Assembly (NCBI RefSeq): GCF_018739885.1
Contig: NZ_JADOES010000025.1
Span: forward strand, 1-64,000
DNA: 64,000 nucleotides
From: Leptothoe spongobia TAU-MAC 1115
GTDB taxonomy: Bacteria; Cyanobacteriota; Cyanobacteriia; Phormidesmidales; Phormidesmidaceae
Reading direction: 5' to 3'
Below the pieces are notes generated by a model. The model had not been told where the DNA came from, made no database searches, and was given only the letters and a program-made list of their open reading frames with translations. Positions 33,197 through 42,402 of this stretch are shown one piece after another. The first letter of the stretch is position 1. The number at the start of each line of letters is the position of its first letter. The position numbers and the translations under genes are program-made.

Positions 33197-33240
33197 AGGG
33201 CATTGGTTGCTAGGGGAATTCCTGGGCTAATGCTCTTTTT
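33197..33240 (+). terminator. Terminator of the psb34 transcript
   Basis: AGGGCATT pairs with AATGCTCT (one G-U) around an inner TAGGGGAATTCCTGGGCTA hairpin, followed by TTTTT. Confidence 0.7.
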
Positions 33241-33296
33241 ATGTCAATTCTTACGGCTCCAACGTTAGCGCCAAAGGCATTGTCAGGTTTTGCGGT

Positions 33297-35123
33297 TTAT
33301 TCAATTTCTGTTGTGAACGGCAGTCGCATATACATACCCTGAGGATCGTTGAGGGTTTTTAGCAGACTCAACTCTTCTCGTAGTTTCATTGCTTCTTGGG
33401 AAATGGGATCCTGAGCCCAGGGCAATTTTGCAACAATACCTGCGCCAAAGAGGCTATCGAGAATTTGTTCTTCCAGGCTAGGGGGCTTAGGTAGTTCTTC
33501 CACCTGCCAATCTTCTAGTTCGGCGGCGGCAGCGGCAGCGTTAATGGCCTCATTGAGGCCGCCCATTTGGTCAACTAGATTGGCGCTTGCGGCATCGGTC
33601 CCCGACCATACCCGGCCTTGGGCCACCTGATTGATCGTTTCCTTGGGTGTTTCGCGTCCTTCGGCGACCAGGGTTAAAAAGCGATCGTACAAAGTATTGA
33701 CAAACCCCTGTTGGAGCTTCAGTTCTGCTTCACTTTGGGGGCGACTGACGGTATCGATATCGGCTAGCTTGGCGGTTTTGATAACATCCCAGGTAACGCC
33801 GTTACGATTGGCGATTTCTTTGAAGTTTAGCCGTAGACCGTACACACCGATGGAGCCTGTAACTGTGGCGGGAGTGGCAAAGATCTGGTCGCCAGGAGCT
33901 GAAATCATATAGCCTCCGGAAGCGGCATAATTGCCCATGGAGACGATGACGGGCTTCTCTGCGGCTAAAAGTTCTACCTCACGGGCAATGATTTCAGAGG
34001 CAATGGCACTCCCCCCCGGACTATTCACCCTTAGCACCACGGCTTGAATATCCTCATCATTACGGGCCTGACGCAATGTCTCTGATAGACCACCAGAGGT
34101 GATCAATCCAGGGGGGGAGCCCTCACCATCAACGATTTCGCCATTGGCATAGATAACGGCAACGGTGTCTTTGCTGCCAAAGATATTGGTATCTAAGGTT
34201 TGGCTATAGCGATAAAGGCTGATCTGAGTAAAATCATCCTCATCTTCATCCCATTTTTCATCGGTTTGGTCTGTCAGTTCCCGTAGCTCAGACAGCACAT
34301 CATCATAAAAGGCAATATTATCAATCAGTCCAGCAGACTTGGCTTCGGCGGCAGGGAGCAATCCTTGATTCTCAGCAATGGCTTGAATGGCGTCTGGGTT
34401 TTTGCCTCTTGCCTCACTGGTTGTGGTTAAAAATTCTTGCCATAGGTCAGTCAACAATGCTTGGGTCTGCTGCTTTTCCTCGGGACTGCTGGTGGTACGG
34501 GTGAAGGGTTCAATGGCGGATTTGTAGCGACCTGCCCGCAGGACTTGTACACCTATGCCATATTTACTGAGGGCTCCGGCTAGAAACTGAATCTCTGCTC
34601 GAAAGCCGTTAAGCTCCATTACGCCTGCTGGATTGAGATACAGGGAATCTGCCACAGATGCTAGATAATAGTCCCGCTCACTCCAAATGGCGTTGTTGGC
34701 GAGTACTGGTTTACCTGAGTCGGTTTTAAATTTTTCTAGGGCTGCTCGTACCTCTTTGAGGGTGGCAAATCCGGCATTGGTGTTGCCGGTGAGGTAAATG
34801 CCGGTGATATTGTCATCGGTGGCAGCTGCTTCTAGGGCTTGGAGAGCGCTGTGTAGAGAAATGGCTCGATAGGTGTTGCCATAGAGGGTTTCTTCTAACA
34901 CCACACTAGGCCCAGAATAGGGAACCGCATCAACAATATCGGTGGCCAGATCAAACACTAAAACTGAATTTTTTTTGACTTCAGGTTCAGTTTCGGTGGC
35001 AGCTGAGTTAATAAAAAAGCCTGCCAGCCCTAATGCACCCACACCGAGTAGGGCGACTAAGCTGAATAGACCAACTAGGGTGCCCAGTGCACTGGCAGCC
35101 GCATATTTAAGAAAGTCTCGCAT
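33297..35123 (-). CDS. sppA: Signal peptide peptidase SppA, 67-kDa type
   Basis: A 608-residue membrane-bound Ser/Lys protease with two tandem S49 domains. The N-terminal helix is ALGTLVGLFSLVALLGVGALGLAGFF. The general base lysine is in AGRYKSAIEPFTR (about residue 200). The nucleophile serine is in NYAASGGYMISAPGD (about 402), preceded by VNSPGGSAIASE. Length and layout match the E. coli and thylakoid SppA type. SppA removes cleaved signal peptides. In cyanobacteria and plants it is linked to light acclimation. No operon partner is evident. Confidence 0.95.
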   Translation of the reverse strand: MRDFLKYAAASALGTLVGLFSLVALLGVGALGLAGFFINSAATETEPEVKKNSVLVFDLATDIVDAVPYSGPSVVLEETLYGNTYRAISLHSALQALEAAATDDNITGIYLTGNTNAGFATLKEVRAALEKFKTDSGKPVLANNAIWSERDYYLASVADSLYLNPAGVMELNGFRAEIQFLAGALSKYGIGVQVLRAGRYKSAIEPFTRTTSSPEEKQQTQALLTDLWQEFLTTTSEARGKNPDAIQAIAENQGLLPAAEAKSAGLIDNIAFYDDVLSELRELTDQTDEKWDEDEDDFTQISLYRYSQTLDTNIFGSKDTVAVIYANGEIVDGEGSPPGLITSGGLSETLRQARNDEDIQAVVLRVNSPGGSAIASEIIAREVELLAAEKPVIVSMGNYAASGGYMISAPGDQIFATPATVTGSIGVYGLRLNFKEIANRNGVTWDVIKTAKLADIDTVSRPQSEAELKLQQGFVNTLYDRFLTLVAEGRETPKETINQVAQGRVWSGTDAASANLVDQMGGLNEAINAAAAAAELEDWQVEELPKPPSLEEQILDSLFGAGIVAKLPWAQDPISQEAMKLREELSLLKTLNDPQGMYMRLPFTTEIE

Positions 35124-35159
35124 GGTGTGGGTGGAGAAAGATGGGTGGTTGATTCTAGT

Positions 35160-36221
35160 TTAAGGTATATGCTGGAGTACCTGGGCCTGCTTGAGGTCCT
35201 TAAGGTTTCCTTGGCCAGTACAGAATAGAGCAGTCTTGAGTTCGGCAATCAGGATATCGCTCAGGGTGTCGAGGGCGGCCTCAGAATGATCGGCGGCTTT
35301 GAGAAAAGGTAAAGCCATGCCAGCAATATCTGCGCCGAGGGCTAGGGTTTTGGCGACATCTAAACCGTTACGTAGACCGCCGGATGCAATCAGGGGTATT
35401 TTGGGTGCGATCGCACGTATGCCAACAATACACTCAGCCGTCGGCATGCCCCAATCCGAAAACGTTTGCCCCAAACGTCGCTGTTTGACATCTTCAGCTC
35501 GTTCACTTTCCACCCGTGCCCAGGATGTCCCCCCAGCTCCGGCGGTATCGATGGCTGAGATACCTATATTAATTAGCTTTTGAGCCAGATCACCTGAGAT
35601 GCCATTACCGACTTCCTTGGCAATGATCGGTATCGGTAACTGAGCACAGAGGGTTTCAATCTTGGCCATCAGGCCGCTAAAGTCTGTATCCCCTCGGGTT
35701 TGGACACATTCTTGTAGCGGATTTAGGTGCAAAATCAGTGCATCGGCCTCTAGCCAGTCCACCACCCGTTGACAGTGCTCCAGACCATAGCTGTAGTTTA
35801 ATTGTACGGCACCCAGGTTAGCGAATAGCAAGGCATTAGGGGCATAGTGCCGCACATTAAATGTGTTTGCCAATTCAGGTCTTTCGACGGCCACTCGCTG
35901 GGAACCCACCCCCATGGCTAACCCAAACTTCTGAGCTGTGACCGCCAAACGCTGGTTGATCAAGCGCGCCTGTTCTGTACCACCTGTCATTGAGGAAATT
36001 AGCAAAGGGGTGCGTAGAGCTTTGTCCAGAAACGTAGTGCTAATATCCACCTGGTCGTAGCTCAGCTCAGGTAGCCCACAGTGGATAAAGCGATAGTTTT
36101 CCAGACCAGTGGTGATCTGACGGCATTGGACATCATCTTCCAGGCAAATACGTAGATGGTCCGCTTTGCGATCCTGGATGGTAGCAGGGGTGCTCTCATC
36201 CAAGCTAATGGTTTGGGCCAC
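35160..36221 (-). CDS. fni: Type 2 isopentenyl-diphosphate delta-isomerase
   Basis: A 353-residue FMN-dependent IDI-2 that interconverts IPP and DMAPP. The N-terminal [17 protein letters not shown] is the start signature of the family. FMN/Mg segments are [63 protein letters not shown] and [19 protein letters not shown]. The start is GTG. It lies 36 bp downstream of sppA's start (the same strand) but no functional link is known. A typical cyanobacterial MEP-pathway enzyme. Confidence 0.95.
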   Translation of the reverse strand: MAQTISLDESTPATIQDRKADHLRICLEDDVQCRQITTGLENYRFIHCGLPELSYDQVDISTTFLDKALRTPLLISSMTGGTEQARLINQRLAVTAQKFGLAMGVGSQRVAVERPELANTFNVRHYAPNALLFANLGAVQLNYSYGLEHCQRVVDWLEADALILHLNPLQECVQTRGDTDFSGLMAKIETLCAQLPIPIIAKEVGNGISGDLAQKLINIGISAIDTAGAGGTSWARVESERAEDVKQRRLGQTFSDWGMPTAECIVGIRAIAPKIPLIASGGLRNGLDVAKTLALGADIAGMALPFLKAADHSEAALDTLSDILIAELKTALFCTGQGNLKDLKQAQVLQHIP

Positions 36222-36509
36222 GGCGTACTCTCAATATTTTTATTGGTTTTTACCTTATCTAAGGTACGCTCTCGCCTGAATCAGTCATCGTTAGTCAATG
36301 TTTATTCACGCTGCGGGTCGGAAAAATCACCAGGACCCAAGACCATGCACTGACGCACACATTACTCAAGATTCTAGGCCTAATGCCTAATTTTGAACTG
36401 CCTATCGCCTTTCCCAGGATTTATGAAGGGCCAATAAAGTAATTGATGTACAGAAGTTAGAGTATGTAGTTTTTAAATTAAGCAGACTAAGGGTTTGAGC
36501 AAATCTTGG

Positions 36510-36537
36510 AACAAGATGATTAATTAATCATCTTGTT
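36510..36537. repeat. Perfect 28-bp AT-rich palindrome
   Basis: AACAAGATGATTAA and its reverse complement meet with no spacer. It lies in the 768-bp gap between fni and the outer-membrane protein gene. Apart from this palindrome and the family P copies, that gap shows nothing I can support as a gene. Confidence 0.85.
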
Positions 36538-36645
36538 ATTCCAGGGTAATGATGACGATTTGACCCGATGGGATAACTATGGTGTGAATACCGATGGTAA
36601 CTCTGTCCGTCAAGCGCTCATGTAGTGATGCGGTGCGAGGGTAAA

Positions 36646-36743
36646 AGCCGTTGCTGATTTAGAGGATGAACCGATCTGTTAGAAAGGCCATGTACCGGCA
36701 TCTTGCAGATGAAATCATCATTTGGAGCAGCAACGCCGGATAA
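36646..36743 (+). repeat. Family P peptide repeat, intact frame
   Basis: After the lead-in GTTGCTGATTTAGAGG, an ATG at 36666 opens 25 codons (MNRSVRKAMYRHLADE, then IIIWSSNAG) and stops with TAA at 36741. It is one of two copies in the window without an internal stop. A partner copy lies 115 bp downstream. Confidence 0.75.
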
Positions 36744-36760
36744 AACCTATCTAGAAAATT

Positions 36761-36864
36761 GCTGTTGCTGATTTATGAGGATGAACCGATCTATTAAAAA
36801 TGCCATATGACGGCATCTTTCAGATGAAATCATCCCGAGGCTCAGCAACGCCAGAAAAAATTAG
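36761..36864 (+). repeat. Family P peptide repeat with one in-frame stop
   Basis: Lead-in GTTGCTGATTTATGAGG, ATG at 36781, MNRSIKNAI, then TGA, then RHLSDEIIPRLSNARKN and TAG at 36862. Only the TGA breaks the frame. A further lead-in GCGGTTACTGATTTAGGCGG (36865-36884) starts a third unit that decays at once. Confidence 0.75.
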
Positions 36865-36989
36865 CGGTTACTGATTTAGGCGGATGTGTTGGCTGGGAAT
36901 GTTGCTACTTGCGAATGTTCCAGCGCTTAATGCACATCGGCGATCGGTGACAAACATACTTAAACACGAACATTTTATTGGAAAGGACT

Positions 36990-38450
36990 ATGAGGGATAT
37001 CGCTAGGAATTTTCAGGCACTGCCGCTGGTGTCTTGGATGGTATGGATAGCCATGGCGGTAATTGCAGCTCCAGTGATGGCCTTACCGACAGAGAGTATT
37101 TTTGAGGATTTAGATTCTGAAAGTATTAGACTGGTTGCCTCTAAATTTGAGGAAATAGCTCAGCAATCTGAGTTTGAGGATCCTGCAGCAGTAGATTCTG
37201 CCGATATCATCATCAAATTAACTGATCCTGAAGATGACGCTTTAGCTGATGACGCTAACGAGGCTACTGTTGAGACTGCTAACGATGCCGCTGCTGGTGC
37301 CGCTGAAACAGACCCAGCTTTCTTGGTGCAAGAAGACTCCAGCGAGTTGGCGAGTCCCTCAGATCCCTTTTTCTTTGATGAAAATTCCGTTGAAGCTCCT
37401 GGGGAAGGTGTGCTTGCGCCCCTATCGGAGACAGAGGAGTTGCCAGATGGTATAGCGGAAGGAGAAGCTGAACTGGACGATGCTCCCCTGACACCTCCTC
37501 AGCTAAGGCTTCAGACTGCGGCTATTCAAGAAGGGGATGACTTTTCAGCGCGAGCGCGGGTATACGGTCACTATTTTCTTCGGTCCAATGTGGCCGTTGT
37601 CGGTGCTGTTGATTTGTCCACTGGCAATGCCTTTTCGGATACAGACTCCACTGGTTTCAATATTAGTGAGCTCTTTGTGGTTGCTTCTCCCCCTAATGCC
37701 CCTGAGCTGCGAGGTGCGGTGGGACTGATCGAGCTGACGTCATTTTTTGACCGCAATAGTTTTGCTAAAGACAGTCTGACCCACTTTATTAATCCTGTGT
37801 TTCAGACAAACCCTGCCCTGGCTACTACACAGCTTGAGTCTCAGCCTGCGGCGTTACTTCACTGGCGACCCATTGATGAGGTGATTCTTAAGGCGGCGGC
37901 GTTTTCGTCCGGTGGATTTGATGACTTAGATTTTGATGCTGTTGCTGGTGAAATTGGTGTCAATCTTGGCAATTTGATTGTACGCGGCACCTATGTCAGT
38001 GCTACTGATGATGGTGATCGTGACGGTATTCCCGAGAGTTTCCAGATAAACCGCAATGGGGTATTTGGACCCCAGGAGGGTGACCGGGAGGTTTCCTATG
38101 GTATCAACGCCGAATGGTTTATTCCCGAACTTAATGCCGGATTGTTTGGCCGCTATGGGTATCACAGAAACTCTGACTTAGATATTTCGGGAGATACCTA
38201 TAGTTTTGGTGTGAACTTTCTGGACCTATTTATTGATGACGATCGCTTTGGCATTGGTTACGGTCGTCAGCTCAGCGATGACGATCGCCGCCAGGGTGAT
38301 CGCCCTGATGTATTGGAAACGTTTTACGATATTCGGCTGGCACCGAATGCACGAGCTGCCATTAGTTGGCAGCTGCGGGATGAATTTTCTGAGTCGGTAT
38401 TGGGATTTCGCATTCGCGCCGACTGGGACTTATTAGAACTTTTTGATTGA
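36990..38450 (+). CDS. Outer-membrane beta-barrel protein, porin-like
   Basis: About 486 residues. I choose ATG 36990, which has GGAAAGGA just upstream; a TTG 12 bases earlier is in frame. There is a signal peptide (WMVWIAMAVIAAPVMA). A long acidic, low-complexity region follows (about 30-165: repeated EDPAAVDS, ADDANEATVETAND, GEAELDD). The last 310 residues are predicted beta strands with alternating aromatic residues, ending in a hydrophobic strand WDLLELF. The barrel part resembles the carbohydrate-selective (OprB-like) porins of cyanobacteria, but without the usual SLH domain. It precedes a TPR protein and a GH8 cellulase, so a role in exopolysaccharide export is likely. Confidence 0.75.
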   Translation: MRDIARNFQALPLVSWMVWIAMAVIAAPVMALPTESIFEDLDSESIRLVASKFEEIAQQSEFEDPAAVDSADIIIKLTDPEDDALADDANEATVETANDAAAGAAETDPAFLVQEDSSELASPSDPFFFDENSVEAPGEGVLAPLSETEELPDGIAEGEAELDDAPLTPPQLRLQTAAIQEGDDFSARARVYGHYFLRSNVAVVGAVDLSTGNAFSDTDSTGFNISELFVVASPPNAPELRGAVGLIELTSFFDRNSFAKDSLTHFINPVFQTNPALATTQLESQPAALLHWRPIDEVILKAAAFSSGGFDDLDFDAVAGEIGVNLGNLIVRGTYVSATDDGDRDGIPESFQINRNGVFGPQEGDREVSYGINAEWFIPELNAGLFGRYGYHRNSDLDISGDTYSFGVNFLDLFIDDDRFGIGYGRQLSDDDRRQGDRPDVLETFYDIRLAPNARAAISWQLRDEFSESVLGFRIRADWDLLELFD

Positions 38451-38473
38451 TTGGCATTGTTTGCCCCATATAA

Positions 38474-38493
38474 GGGCGTTGGATGCAACGCCC
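38474..38493. repeat. GGGCGTTG/CAACGCCC palindrome
   Basis: An 8-bp stem with loop GATG, followed by CTACAAGAA. It is a member of the common cyanobacterial TTGTAGGGGCGTTG-type palindromes and lies between the barrel and TPR genes. Confidence 0.7.
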
Positions 38494-38532
38494 CTACAAG
38501 AAATACATAGGAATATAGGAAGCATTCTTGTT

Positions 38533-40794
38533 ATGAACTGGTATCGTCGTACGCTGGGCCTGTGTCTCAGCCTTAACCTACTGGCCTCTACTCCGCTGGT
38601 CCTGGCTCAACCGGTATTGGCCCAATTCCCAAATCTGGATAATCAGCCCACTCTGGTCCGTGAGGGCTATGCTCTATTTGAAAAAGGCTGGATTGATCCG
38701 GCTCTGGAAAAGTTTTTACAGGCGGTGCAACAGTACCCTAATTCTGTACCTGCCCAACTAGGTTTGGCTCGGTCCTATTTAAAACTTGGGCAGGATGCCA
38801 ATGCATTTGAGGCATTTCGACGGCTAACGATTCTAGAGCCCACTAATGTTGAAGCTCTTGAAACATTGGGTTTGTTAGGTAGTTATCGCCCTGAGTGGCG
38901 TAATGTCGGGATTGATGCTCTTACGAATTTGTTGGAGCAGCCTGGATATGAGCGGAATGCTGAGGTGAGAGCCCAACGGGCCCTGCTTTTATTTTATCAA
39001 GGGCGTCTGCTCGAAGCTGTTGCTGATTACGATATTGCCCTGGAGCAGACACCCAGTCTATCTACTCAGATCGGCGCAGCCCAGGTATTTGCCTATGGTG
39101 GACGCTCTGGCCAATCCATCGAATTGTTTGAAAGTTATGTTAGCTCGGGACAAACTCTAAAAGTTTATGAGGCCCAGGCCTATAGCTTTGCTCTTCGTCA
39201 GCAGAATATGCCCAGTGCTGCCATTGATGTGTTGCAGCCATTTCTGGATGCTAATGGGAATCCCAATGAGCAGGCTCAGCTAAAGGCAGAGTTAGCGGCG
39301 TCCTATGCTGCCAATGGCCAGTATGAGCGTGGTCTGACGCTGCTCGATACCATTCAAGGACAGCCCTTGATGGTCGCTCGGGCACTTAGGGGCATGAGCT
39401 TCTACACCGATGCTCCTGAGGTCCAAACACGAGCCATTGCTGCCTATAGAGAAGTGTTGACCAGTTCAAGTTTGACGGTGGGCACTGCCCGTGAAGCGGC
39501 TGATGCTCTTAGTGTTTATCCCAGCAGTCGCCCCACAACGCTAGCTACCTATCGGCAGCTGGCGGCCCAATATCCTGATGACATCAGCCTTGATATACAG
39601 GCCAGTATTTGGGAGCGTCAGTTGGCCCAAATTTCGGCCCAGGAACTGCGGCAGCGGCTATTGACTGTCACATTGCCTGAGAATCCTACTCAGCTGCAGT
39701 ACATTGCTAGCAGCTTAGCCAAGTTGGATCCTCCCGATGCTGAACTGGTACCATTTTATCAGGATGTGTTGGCAGCCACTTCAGCCGAACCCTTCCTACA
39801 CTATCGTCTTGGGCAGATTTATCTTCAGCAAAATAAGCTAGAGCTGGCTCAAGAGCAGCTGCGATTGTATGCGGGAGATGATCCGGCTGTGCTTTTGTTT
39901 CAGGCTGAGCAAGCTCGTCGCCTGGACGATAGTGACACTAGTATCACTATCTATCAGCAGCTGATTAATGACCCGACTAGCAGTAATCAGGTTATGACCG
40001 GTGCATTACAGGGCTTAGCCGGTATCTACCAAGGCCAAGGGCGTTATACAGAGGCACTGGCCCTATATGAAGAAATCATTGCCCTCAATTCTGGCAACGA
40101 TACCAAAATTCTGGGCCAGACTAGTTTGGCTTACCAGGGTAAGTTTATTTCGGTTGAAACGGCTGAATCTGTTTTAGATCAGTGGTTGACTACACATCCT
40201 GCCAACGAACAACCGCCTGAACTGTATAGCCTGGTCGGTGCGTTGCCCGCTGATCCTGACCGCAGTGGCCTCTATGAGTCTTTGTTGGCTGCAAACCCAG
40301 GTTCTCTGCTGATTCGTCAGCGGCAGATCCAAGTGCTAGCGATGACGGATCCCGATGCGGCGAATGAAGCGGCTGCTCAGCTGGTGGCTGATAACCCTGA
40401 TGCTCCTGAGGTTTATTTGCTGCAAGGACAGATCGCCCAAGATACGGGTAAGCTATCTACGGCGTCCAGGGCCTACGAAACTCTGCTGGAGCGAAATCCT
40501 GAGCAATTTGATGCGATTGTAGGGTTGGCTGGTGTGCGATTCCAACAGCTGCGATATCAAGAGGCGCGTCGTTTGTATGATCAGGCGATTGAGATGGCCC
40601 CGGACGATCTCAATCTACGTCAGACTTCGATCAGTTTAACGGTGGCTCAAGATCGTCCTTTGCAGGCTTTGGAGGAAATCAATGCTTTGCAAAGTCAAGT
40701 GCCGTCCAGTATTGCCCTACAGCGTCAAGAAAGACTGATTAAAGAAGGCTTGCTGTTACATCGAGGCTTTCAGCCGGTTTGGGAGCGTTATTAA
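38533..40794 (+). CDS. Periplasmic TPR protein, BcsC-like helical scaffold
   Basis: About 753 residues. I start at ATG 38533 (MNWYRRTLGLCLSLNLLASTPLVLAQ), a clean signal peptide; the longer reading adds 30 non-conserved residues. The mature protein is a chain of at least a dozen TPR-like repeats (REGYALFEKGWIDPALEKFLQAVQQYP, AQLGLARSYLKLGQDANAFEAFRRLTIL, RQQRLIKEGLLL at the end). There is no C-terminal barrel. BcsC of cellulose-secreting bacteria combines such a TPR part with an outer-membrane barrel. Here the barrel is probably the separate upstream gene, and GH8 follows. Confidence 0.8.
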   Translation: MNWYRRTLGLCLSLNLLASTPLVLAQPVLAQFPNLDNQPTLVREGYALFEKGWIDPALEKFLQAVQQYPNSVPAQLGLARSYLKLGQDANAFEAFRRLTILEPTNVEALETLGLLGSYRPEWRNVGIDALTNLLEQPGYERNAEVRAQRALLLFYQGRLLEAVADYDIALEQTPSLSTQIGAAQVFAYGGRSGQSIELFESYVSSGQTLKVYEAQAYSFALRQQNMPSAAIDVLQPFLDANGNPNEQAQLKAELAASYAANGQYERGLTLLDTIQGQPLMVARALRGMSFYTDAPEVQTRAIAAYREVLTSSSLTVGTAREAADALSVYPSSRPTTLATYRQLAAQYPDDISLDIQASIWERQLAQISAQELRQRLLTVTLPENPTQLQYIASSLAKLDPPDAELVPFYQDVLAATSAEPFLHYRLGQIYLQQNKLELAQEQLRLYAGDDPAVLLFQAEQARRLDDSDTSITIYQQLINDPTSSNQVMTGALQGLAGIYQGQGRYTEALALYEEIIALNSGNDTKILGQTSLAYQGKFISVETAESVLDQWLTTHPANEQPPELYSLVGALPADPDRSGLYESLLAANPGSLLIRQRQIQVLAMTDPDAANEAAAQLVADNPDAPEVYLLQGQIAQDTGKLSTASRAYETLLERNPEQFDAIVGLAGVRFQQLRYQEARRLYDQAIEMAPDDLNLRQTSISLTVAQDRPLQALEEINALQSQVPSSIALQRQERLIKEGLLLHRGFQPVWERY

Positions 40795-40880
40795 TGTTTT
40801 TGGCATTTGGCTGTATGTGAAATTTTAGGTTTAACCCTGGAAGTGATTTAAGACATGGTTTAAACCGTTTCTATGCTTAG

Positions 40881-40918
40881 AACCGTAGGTTTTTGTAAGC
40901 AGAAGCCTACGGTTTTTT
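40881..40918 (+). terminator. Terminator after the TPR gene
   Basis: AACCGTAGG/CCTACGGTT stem (9 bp), followed by TTTTTT. It separates the TPR gene from the GH8 gene, which must have its own promoter. Confidence 0.85.
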
Positions 40919-41016
40919 CATAGAGCATGGAGCTGATGTGACACTCAAAGGTCCTAATGCATCACCATCGCAGTCATAGAAAGCTGTGTCAGGATAGGAC
41001 ATATATGAATTTTGCC

Positions 41017-41076
41017 CATATCCAGAGCAGTTTTTTGGACTGCTGGTTTCAGTCTGGATATGGTTTATGACAAACC
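41017..41076 (+). promoter_or_regulatory. Nested hairpins in the GH8 leader
   Basis: CATATCCAG pairs with CTGGATATG (41017-41025, 41054-41062). Nested inside is AGCAGT-TTTTTGG-ACTGCT (41026-41044). A second stem GGTTT/AAACC (41062-41066, 41072-41076) follows at once. The group ends 21 bp before the GH8 start. I recognise no named riboswitch. It may affect translation or be a cruciform binding site. The gap 40795-41097 holds only this and the terminator. Confidence 0.6.
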
Positions 41077-41097
41077 AGTTATGAGGATGGGACCACC

Positions 41098-42387
41098 ATG
41101 GTGTCGAGAGAGGTTTTTAGATGGATGCGGCGTTGGGGCTGTCTGGTCTTGCTGGGACTGATGCTGAATATGGCCATTGTCAGTTGCTTAGCTCCGGTGC
41201 GATCGCAAGCGGCCTATGAATTACCCACTGAGCTGCCCTCAACAGTAAAGATTGCCATTGGTCCATCCCCCTTAAATCGCTCTTTTTTTGAAACCACCTG
41301 GGAAAACTATCGAGATCGCTTTATCCAAGCCGATGGTCGAGTGATTGACTGGGAAAATGATGATCAGCGCACCACCTCTGAAGGCCAGGCCTATGCCATG
41401 CTCCGCGCTGTGATCATTGATGACCCTGAAACGTTTGATCGAGTCTTGACCTGGGGCGAACAAAATCTGGCGCGTCGTGATGATGATGTCTTACTAGATC
41501 ATCTATGGGCCTGGAAATGGGGACCTGATGCGACTCCAGGGGAGGCGAAGAAATGGGGGATTTTAGATCAAAACTTTGCCACCGATGCCGATATTGACGC
41601 GGCTACCGCATTAATTCTGGCATCCCGTCGTTGGAAAAAGCCTGCCTATCTAAATCTAGCCAAAACGAAACTCAATGATATTTGGGAGTTTTCCACGGCT
41701 GATATTACTTTAAAGGACGAGCTGTCTGGTCGCTACCTGTTACCTGGGCCCATCAGTGCATTCCATCCGTCGCCAGAGACCTGGTATCTAAATCCGTCCT
41801 ATTTTGCTCCCTATGCCTTTCGGCTATTTGCCCAAGTAGATCGACGACGAGACTGGTTAGAGTTAGTCAATACTGGCTATAGGATGCTCGAAGAAAGCGC
41901 CCAACTATCGGAGCTAGGACTACCCAGTGATTGGGTCTTGCTCCACAACAAAAATCCCCACTATCGAAAGCTACCAGCTGATGCTCCCCTCAAAAGCCTG
42001 TATGGCTTTGATGCCTATCGTGTGTGGTGGCGAGTGGCGCTAGATCTGATTTGGTTTGAGTCTGCTCCAGCAGGACATTATCTGAACGATCATCTTTCAA
42101 CTTTATTGGAACAGTGGGAACAGTCACAACAGTTGCCAGCTCAGATTGATCTGGCTGGTGAAGCCATGGTTGATTATGGAGCTACATCCCAATATGCCAT
42201 GGTGTATCAGGCTGCACGTCATCTGGATGCTGGTATAGCAGAGTCTATTCTGAAAAATAAGCTGACACTGGTAAATCCTGATGCTTTTTGGGATGGCGAT
42301 TCTGCCTATTACACCCAAAACTTAGCTTGGTTGGGTTTATATCCCCCAGAGTGGATATCAAAAGTCTGGCTAAGTGCTGCGAGATGA
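41098..42387 (+). CDS. Glycoside hydrolase family 8 endoglucanase (BcsZ-like lipoprotein)
   Basis: A 429-residue GH8 enzyme. The proton-donor glutamate is E95 in TTSEGQAYAML. The base region is ATDADIDAATALILASRRW (161-179). YGFDAYRVWWRVALDL matches the late conserved part. The N-terminus is a lipoprotein-like signal ending in the lipobox IVSC (C30), so the enzyme is probably anchored to a membrane. GH8 endoglucanases (BcsZ) trim nascent cellulose in bacterial secretion systems and are found in cyanobacterial cellulose synthesis. No cellulose synthase is in the window. The start ATG has no strong ribosome site; ATG 41122 is a possible alternative. Confidence 0.88.
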   Translation: MVSREVFRWMRRWGCLVLLGLMLNMAIVSCLAPVRSQAAYELPTELPSTVKIAIGPSPLNRSFFETTWENYRDRFIQADGRVIDWENDDQRTTSEGQAYAMLRAVIIDDPETFDRVLTWGEQNLARRDDDVLLDHLWAWKWGPDATPGEAKKWGILDQNFATDADIDAATALILASRRWKKPAYLNLAKTKLNDIWEFSTADITLKDELSGRYLLPGPISAFHPSPETWYLNPSYFAPYAFRLFAQVDRRRDWLELVNTGYRMLEESAQLSELGLPSDWVLLHNKNPHYRKLPADAPLKSLYGFDAYRVWWRVALDLIWFESAPAGHYLNDHLSTLLEQWEQSQQLPAQIDLAGEAMVDYGATSQYAMVYQAARHLDAGIAESILKNKLTLVNPDAFWDGDSAYYTQNLAWLGLYPPEWISKVWLSAAR

Positions 42388-42402
42388 GCTGTAGCAGGCC
42401 AT

